64,000 bases of DNA from Streptomyces sp. NRRL F-5122. GTDB taxonomy: Bacteria > Actinomycetota > Actinomycetes > Streptomycetales > Streptomycetaceae. The stretch's first letter is position 1; every line of letters starts with the position of its first letter. The stretch covers positions 1 through 64,000 of the forward strand of contig NZ_LMWH01000302.1 of the NCBI RefSeq assembly GCF_001507435.1, read 5' to 3'. Of this stretch, positions 59,437 to 64,000 are shown piece after piece. The notes beneath the pieces were generated by a model. That model was given only the letters and a program-made list of their open reading frames with translations. It was not told the DNA's origin and made no database searches. The position numbers were made by a program, and so were the translations under genes.

Positions 59437-60905
59437 GCAAGCACGACGAGCGGCGCGGGGCGTCCTGGGGGAGCGACGCCCAGCACCGCCATGAGCCCTA
59501 TGAGTGGCATCAGCCGACCGACCGGACCGAGCCCCATGAGGACGACCAAGACCAGCATGCTGGGAACGGAACTGTGAACCACCGCCCCGAGGACCAGGAC
59601 CGGCGCGAGCCCGGACCGGACCGCGCCGCTGCCGACGCGACCGCGGGCGACCACCACTCCGTGCCCGGGCCCGTCGGTGTCGACGGCGGGGACGACACGG
59701 ACGCCGATCGCCCCGGTGCCGAGCGCGAGAACTCCGGCGCGGACGACGAAGGCCCCCGTACCGACCGCCACGGGCCCGGCGGGGACCGGCTCATGGCGGC
59801 ACTCGAGGGCCTCGGCCGGGACGATCTCGGATCAGGCGTCTCAGGAACCGACCGGACCGCTTCGAACGGCGGGGGAGCCGCGACGGGCCCCGAGGCGGAG
59901 GCGGCTCCGGAAGGACTCGCCGAGGACGAGCTGGCGCTGCGGCGGATGCTGCAGCAGGCGGTGAGCGAGATCGAGCCGCGCGACGGCTCGCTGACGCATC
60001 TGCGGCGTGCCGTGCCCGCCCGGCGGGCCCGGAAGCGGCAGGCCGTGGTCGGCATGGCCGCCGCCGCCCTGTTCATCGGCACGGCGATCCCCGCACTCGT
60101 CCACGTCTCGAACGCCACCGGCTCCAACGCCGACCCGTCCATCGCCGGCCAGGCCTCGCAGGCCCAGGGCGGCACCTCCCAAGGCAAGGGCCCGGACGGC
60201 GGCTCCAGCGGCGCCGCCGGGACCGCGGGCACCGCCAAGGACAAGGGCGGGAACGGCCAGAAGGACAAGGGAGACAAGGGCAAGGGCGTGGGCACCGGGG
60301 CGACCGGCGAGGTCGACCCGTCGGTCTCCGCGGGGAGCGCACCGGCGTGCACGGTGGACCAGCTGGGGGACGCGACCGCCACTGCGGGCGCCCCGGACTC
60401 CACCGGCGCGATCTACGGCACGTTCCGTGTCGCCAACACCTCCACCGCGAGCTGCACCGTCTCCGGCGCGGGCAGTGTGACCACCGTCGCCCAGGGCGCC
60501 GCCGACCAGTCCAAGGTCAGCGTGGTGAACCACGTCGTCGGCGACCCGGCGACGGCTCTGCCGGACCCGACCCAGGAAGTCACCTCGGTGGTGCTCAAGC
60601 CCGGGACGGCATACGACGTGAAGTTCGCCTGGGTCCCCTCCCAGACCTGCCCCACCCAGGGCGGCAACCCCGGCAACCCGTCCCCCAACCCGAGCCCCTC
60701 GGACACCGCGACCACGGGCAGCGGCTCCACCACCGACGGCACCCTCGGCACGGCGCCCCAGCTGATGACGGAGGACGGCGTCGCCGACGGCAGCGTGGCG
60801 GTCACGAACACCCCGGTGACCGGTTCCGCCGCGTCCACGGCGACCATCCCGAACGCCTGCGCCGGCACGGTCTACCGCACGGGAATCCTGCTGCCGACGT
60901 CCTGA
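59433..60905 (+). CDS. Membrane protein coupled to the sigma factor; candidate anti-sigma factor
   Basis: 490 aa. The N-terminal ~145 residues are rich in Asp, His, Glu and Arg (EPYEWHQPTDRTEPHEDDQDQ, quoted in part) and probably disordered. A short helical region LALRRMLQQAVSEIEPRDGSL and a basic stretch lead to one transmembrane helix (VVGMAAAALFIGTAIPALVHV). A Lys/Gly/Ser-rich linker and a ~190-aa extracytoplasmic domain with four Cys follow. Coupling and topology (N-terminus inside, one helix, outer domain) resemble transmembrane anti-sigma factors, but the zinc motif HxxxCxxC is absent. Confidence 0.75.
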   Translation: MSKHDERRGASWGSDAQHRHEPYEWHQPTDRTEPHEDDQDQHAGNGTVNHRPEDQDRREPGPDRAAADATAGDHHSVPGPVGVDGGDDTDADRPGAERENSGADDEGPRTDRHGPGGDRLMAALEGLGRDDLGSGVSGTDRTASNGGGAATGPEAEAAPEGLAEDELALRRMLQQAVSEIEPRDGSLTHLRRAVPARRARKRQAVVGMAAAALFIGTAIPALVHVSNATGSNADPSIAGQASQAQGGTSQGKGPDGGSSGAAGTAGTAKDKGGNGQKDKGDKGKGVGTGATGEVDPSVSAGSAPACTVDQLGDATATAGAPDSTGAIYGTFRVANTSTASCTVSGAGSVTTVAQGAADQSKVSVVNHVVGDPATALPDPTQEVTSVVLKPGTAYDVKFAWVPSQTCPTQGGNPGNPSPNPSPSDTATTGSGSTTDGTLGTAPQLMTEDGVADGSVAVTNTPVTGSAASTATIPNACAGTVYRTGILLPTS

Positions 60906-61383
60906 CCCGGAACACCGGACCTCCCAAGGCCCTGGTTCCGCCGGCCTGCCGCATCGGCGGCCGGGCGTCCGGCCTGTCGGGTCCGTGCTTCGGGGGACGG
61001 CGCGCGTGGTTCTCTTCGGCGGATGGCGCGTCCGGTGCCCCGGCGGATGACGCGCACGGTGCAGCATCGGCCGGCTCGAATCGCCGGCCGGTCCGTTGTG
61101 CCCGTGGCGTACTCCTGTTCCGACCGTGAACGGCGGTCCGGGGCGCGGTCGGCTGTGACGGCGGTTCGGGGGTCTGCTGTGCGGACGTCCGGCACGTCCT
61201 GCCGCCCCGCCGGATGCCGTTCCGAATGTCCGGTACGCCTTGCTCGCCGTGTAGCAGGCCGTCAGAGGAGTTCGACGAGGCGGGGCTTTCATGGGTGCTG
61301 GGGCGTTCGTGAACGGTGGAGACGCCCGCGGGCGAACGCTCGGTTCAGCGGGCGCGCGGTCCTGCTACGACCCGCGGTGAGGC
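60906..61383. other. Intergenic region between convergent membrane-protein and SURF1 genes
   Basis: About 480 bp; no gene or clear terminator hairpin recognised. The GC-rich sequence has no coding-like reading frame on either strand. Confidence 0.4.
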
Positions 61384-62379
61384 TCAGGCCTTGGTGGCGC
61401 GGGCACGGCTCTCGCCGCCGGATTCCCCGCTCACGGCCCCCTCGATGAGGGAATCCTCTTCCGGGGCCTCGACTGTCGAACCGTCTGCCGGGTCCTCGCC
61501 GGTCGGACCTTCTTCCGGGGCCTCACCCGTGGGGCGTTCTGCCGGGGTCCCGTTCGTCGGGCCCTCCGCCGAGCCGCCGGCCCGGGCGGCAGCCGCCCCG
61601 GAATCCGTGGCCGCCGTTGTCTCCGTCACGAGCCCCAGTTCCGCGTCCCGGGCGTATTCGGCCTCGCGTCGCAGCAGCCGGAACCACATGAACACCGTGA
61701 ATCCCGCGAAGACGAACCACTCACCGGTGTAGCCCAGGTTCTGGAACGCCTTCAGATCCAGCCCGCTCCCCGCCGGTGCCGTCGCCGGTACGGCCTTCAT
61801 CCCGGCATCGGCCTTGTCGAGGGTGACCCATGCGTCGTACACGTCGTACGGCACCAGGTTCACCAGCGACGCCGCGCTGATCGCGGCGGTCTGACCGGTG
61901 GGCAGCCCACCGCCCGCGCCCACTCCGTTCGCCCCGGGGCTCTCCGACGCCTGCAGCGCTCCCGTGACCGTGACCTCGCCGGACGGTACGACCGGCGCCT
62001 TCGCGGCGTCCGCGTTGCCCGGCAGCCAGCCCCGCACCACCGGCAGCGCCTTGCCGGAATCGGTTCGCAGCATGGTGAGAACGTAGAAGCCCTGCCTGCC
62101 GTCCAGCGCCCGGTCCGGCACCAGCAACTGCTTCCCGTACCGGCCGGTGACCCTGGCCCGCATCCCGGACGTCTTCTTGTCCACCGGCAGCAGCTGCTCC
62201 AGAGGCCGGGGAGCCTCCTTCGCACCGGCTTCGGCCTGCTCGGTCTGCGTGCGGTGGTCCTGGACCCGGGACTCGAACCGGCTCAACTGCCACGACCCCA
62301 TGAAGATGCAGAAGGGGATGGCCAACAGCACGAAGACGTTGATCCCCCACCAGCGGGGCGTCAGCAGAAACCGGTACAC
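61384..62379 (-). CDS. SURF1-family cytochrome oxidase assembly protein
   Basis: 331 aa. Two transmembrane helices bracket the extracytoplasmic domain: YRFLLTPRWWGINVFVLLAI near the N-terminus and YTGEWFVFAGFTVFMWFRLL near 235. Core motifs: GSWQLSRFESR, RARVTGRYGKQLLVPDR, LPVVRGWLP. SURF1 helps insert heme a into oxidase subunit I. An acidic Glu/Pro/Thr-rich cytoplasmic tail of ~80 aa with EEGPTGEDPADG-like repeats is unusual. GTG 62379 or 62388; GGAGG overlaps the first codons of the longer form. Confidence 0.88.
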   Translation of the reverse strand: MYRFLLTPRWWGINVFVLLAIPFCIFMGSWQLSRFESRVQDHRTQTEQAEAGAKEAPRPLEQLLPVDKKTSGMRARVTGRYGKQLLVPDRALDGRQGFYVLTMLRTDSGKALPVVRGWLPGNADAAKAPVVPSGEVTVTGALQASESPGANGVGAGGGLPTGQTAAISAASLVNLVPYDVYDAWVTLDKADAGMKAVPATAPAGSGLDLKAFQNLGYTGEWFVFAGFTVFMWFRLLRREAEYARDAELGLVTETTAATDSGAAAARAGGSAEGPTNGTPAERPTGEAPEEGPTGEDPADGSTVEAPEEDSLIEGAVSGESGGESRARATKA

Positions 62380-62617
62380 GACCTCCACGGTACGGTGCCG
62401 CCCCCGCGGACCCGCCCGTGGGGCCCTGGGGATCCGCCCGCGGTCCCCCGGGGGATCGGCCGTCGGCCTCCGGTGCACGGGGCACACGCGCATGCCCCGT
62501 ACATCCGGCCCTGCCTCACACCTGCGGATACGCCGCTCGCCCGGCGCAGCGGCCCGGCGCACCGCGTACTTCACCGCCCGGGGGCCACGCCCTGTCCGGC
62601 GCTCGCTCCACCTCCCC

Positions 62618-64000
62618 CTATGCCGTCCCGAGGTGCCGCGAGGCGAAGTCGAGCTCCAGCCGCACCTGCTTGATGCGCTCGTCGACCACCAGCGAGCCGT
62701 GTCCCGCGTCGTACCGGTACACCTCGTGCATGGCCTTCCGCGCGGTGAGCCGGTCCACGTAGTTCTCGACCTGGCGGATCGGGCACCGGGGGTCGTTCAC
62801 CCCCGCCGAGATGTACACGGGCGCCTTCACCGCGTCGACGTAGGTGAGCGGCGAGGACGCCTCGAAGCGCTCCGGGACCTCCTCGGGTGTGCCCCCGAGC
62901 AGCGTCCGGTCCATCGCTTTCAGAGCCTCCATCTCGTCGTGGTAGGCCGTCACATAGTCCGCGACGGGGACCGCCGCGATGCCGATGGTCCACGCGTCCG
63001 GCTGTGTGCCGAGCCCGAGCAGCGTCAGGTAACCGCCCCATGAGCCGCCCGTCAGAACGAGCCGCTCGGGATCGGCGAGCCCGGACGACACCGCCCACTC
63101 ACGGACCGCCGCGATGTCCTCCAGCTCGATCAGCCCGACCCGGTGCTTGAGCGCGTCCGTCCAGTCCCGTCCGTATCCCGTCGAGCCCCGGTAGTTGACC
63201 CGCACCACCGCGTACCCGTGGTCCACCCAGGCCGCCGGCCCCGCCGCGAACGAGTCGCTGTCGTGCCAGGTGGGGCCGCCGTGGATGTCGAACACCGTCG
63301 GCAGCGGCCCGCTCGCCCCCACGGGCTTCTGGACCAGGGCGTGGATACGGCCGCCGGGCCCGTCCACCCAGACGTCCTCCACCGGTACCGTCCCCGGGGA
63401 CTTCATCCCGGGCGGGTCCAGCACGACCGCGCCGGAGGTCGAGCGCACCACGGGCGGCTCGGCGGCCGACGACCACAGGTACTCCACGGTCCCGTCGGGC
63501 CGGGCCGTGGCCCCGGACACGGTGCCGGGCGGTGTCGGCACCCGCGTCAGCTTCCGCGCCGCGAGGTCGTAGCGGAACAGCTCGCTACGTGCCTCGAAGC
63601 CGTGCACGATCAGCAGCGCCGAACCGTCGGGGTACCACTCCGCGGCCACGTCACCCGGCAGGTCCAGGCCCAGGTCCGTCTCCTCGCCGGAGGCGACGTC
63701 CCACACCATCGGCTCCCACCGACCGCGCCGCTGGTGCCCGATCAGCAGGCGCGTGTCCCCGGCGACCGGCGCGAAGCCCAGTACCTCGAGGCCGAGTTCG
63801 ATCGTGCCGCCCTTGGTGTCGTCCAGCTCCGCGAGCGTCGAACCGTCCGGCCGCAGCACACGCAGTGCGGAGTGCATGGCGTCGCCGTGCTCGGTGTGCT
63901 CGACGGCGATCAGCGAGCCGTCCCACGAGAGGTCTCCCACCCCGGCGGATTCACGGTGCCGGTAGATCTCCACCGGGTTCTGACCGGCCCGGACGAGATG
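62618..64000 (-). CDS. S9-family prolyl oligopeptidase-like hydrolase; N-terminus outside window
   Basis: The frame is open to the window edge (460 residues visible), with family-like sequence (HLVRAGQNPVEIYRH) before the internal GTG at 63973, so the gene starts outside. A beta-propeller-like region (DLSWDGSLIAVEHTEH, AVLDPPGMKSPG-type stretches) leads to the alpha/beta hydrolase domain with Ser in TGGSWGGYLTLLGL, Asp near GVNDPRCPIRQVENY and His in YDAGHGSLVVDER. Cytosolic aminoacyl- or oligopeptide hydrolase. Confidence 0.93.
   Translation of the reverse strand, partial: HLVRAGQNPVEIYRHRESAGVGDLSWDGSLIAVEHTEHGDAMHSALRVLRPDGSTLAELDDTKGGTIELGLEVLGFAPVAGDTRLLIGHQRRGRWEPMVWDVASGEETDLGLDLPGDVAAEWYPDGSALLIVHGFEARSELFRYDLAARKLTRVPTPPGTVSGATARPDGTVEYLWSSAAEPPVVRSTSGAVVLDPPGMKSPGTVPVEDVWVDGPGGRIHALVQKPVGASGPLPTVFDIHGGPTWHDSDSFAAGPAAWVDHGYAVVRVNYRGSTGYGRDWTDALKHRVGLIELEDIAAVREWAVSSGLADPERLVLTGGSWGGYLTLLGLGTQPDAWTIGIAAVPVADYVTAYHDEMEALKAMDRTLLGGTPEEVPERFEASSPLTYVDAVKAPVYISAGVNDPRCPIRQVENYVDRLTARKAMHEVYRYDAGHGSLVVDERIKQVRLELDFASRHLGTA

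Overview
The window is high-GC actinobacterial DNA, almost certainly a Streptomyces chromosome arm-proximal core region. Coding sequences use G or C at most third positions, GTG/TTG starts are common, and the gene order dnaK-grpE-dnaJ-hspR, clpB, pyrE, fba, kynA-kynU, purA, recR, ask-asd resembles what I remember of the S. coelicolor SCO3671-SCO3609 block (from memory, not checked). No rRNA, tRNA, IS element, integrase or CRISPR array was recognised.

Layout. 1-3.1 kb: end of the HspR-controlled chaperone operon (dnaK 3' end, grpE, dnaJ, hspR) closed by a strong hairpin. 3.1-9.2 kb: an accessory interval between hspR and clpB. It holds an orphan sugar-binding lipoprotein, two paralogous LuxR-type regulators in convergent orientation, a secreted protein made of nine 9-residue DSGWN repeats, and a translationally coupled Rieske-like protein that has lost its iron-sulfur ligands. 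9.2-25.3 kb: core genes: clpB behind a HAIR operator, a frameshifted membrane-protein pseudogene, YbjN, PIG-V-like transferase, aminotransferase, YqeY, DUF2617, spermidine-synthase-like protein, CoxG-like protein, epimerase, pyrE, fba, an MFS exporter and DUF3151. 25.4-28.7 kb: tryptophan-to-anthranilate genes kynA-kynU plus a candidate formamidase. 28.9-39.99 kb: a coupled series of hydrolase, acyltransferase and two tandem NarL-type two-component systems, then a P450 and an ABC-2 drug-exporter pair facing a MarR/GbsR-type regulator. 40-48 kb: diacylglycerol-kinase-like protein, purA, a hypothetical gene, and an aminotransferase/GntR/fused glycosyltransferase operon. 48-53 kb: a Ser/Thr kinase, a membrane-anchored PstS-like protein and a SLATT-type two-TM protein. 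53-64 kb: ybaB-recR-DUF5063, TSUP permease, ask-asd, an ECF-type sigma factor with a coupled membrane protein, SURF1 and the end of an S9 peptidase running off the window.

How the parts fit. HspR (in the first operon) represses its own operon and clpB; the clpB operator is visible here. The most unusual content is the 5.4-8.8 kb LuxR / DSGWN-repeat / Rieske-like island. Both regulator genes are preceded by a near-identical 17-nt box, the repeat gene is divergent from the second regulator, and an isolated DNA copy of the repeat lies beyond the unit's terminator. It looks like a compact, self-regulated system producing a repetitive Trp-rich secreted product. It could be a multi-core modified peptide or an unmodified repetitive secreted protein; the sequence alone does not decide between these.
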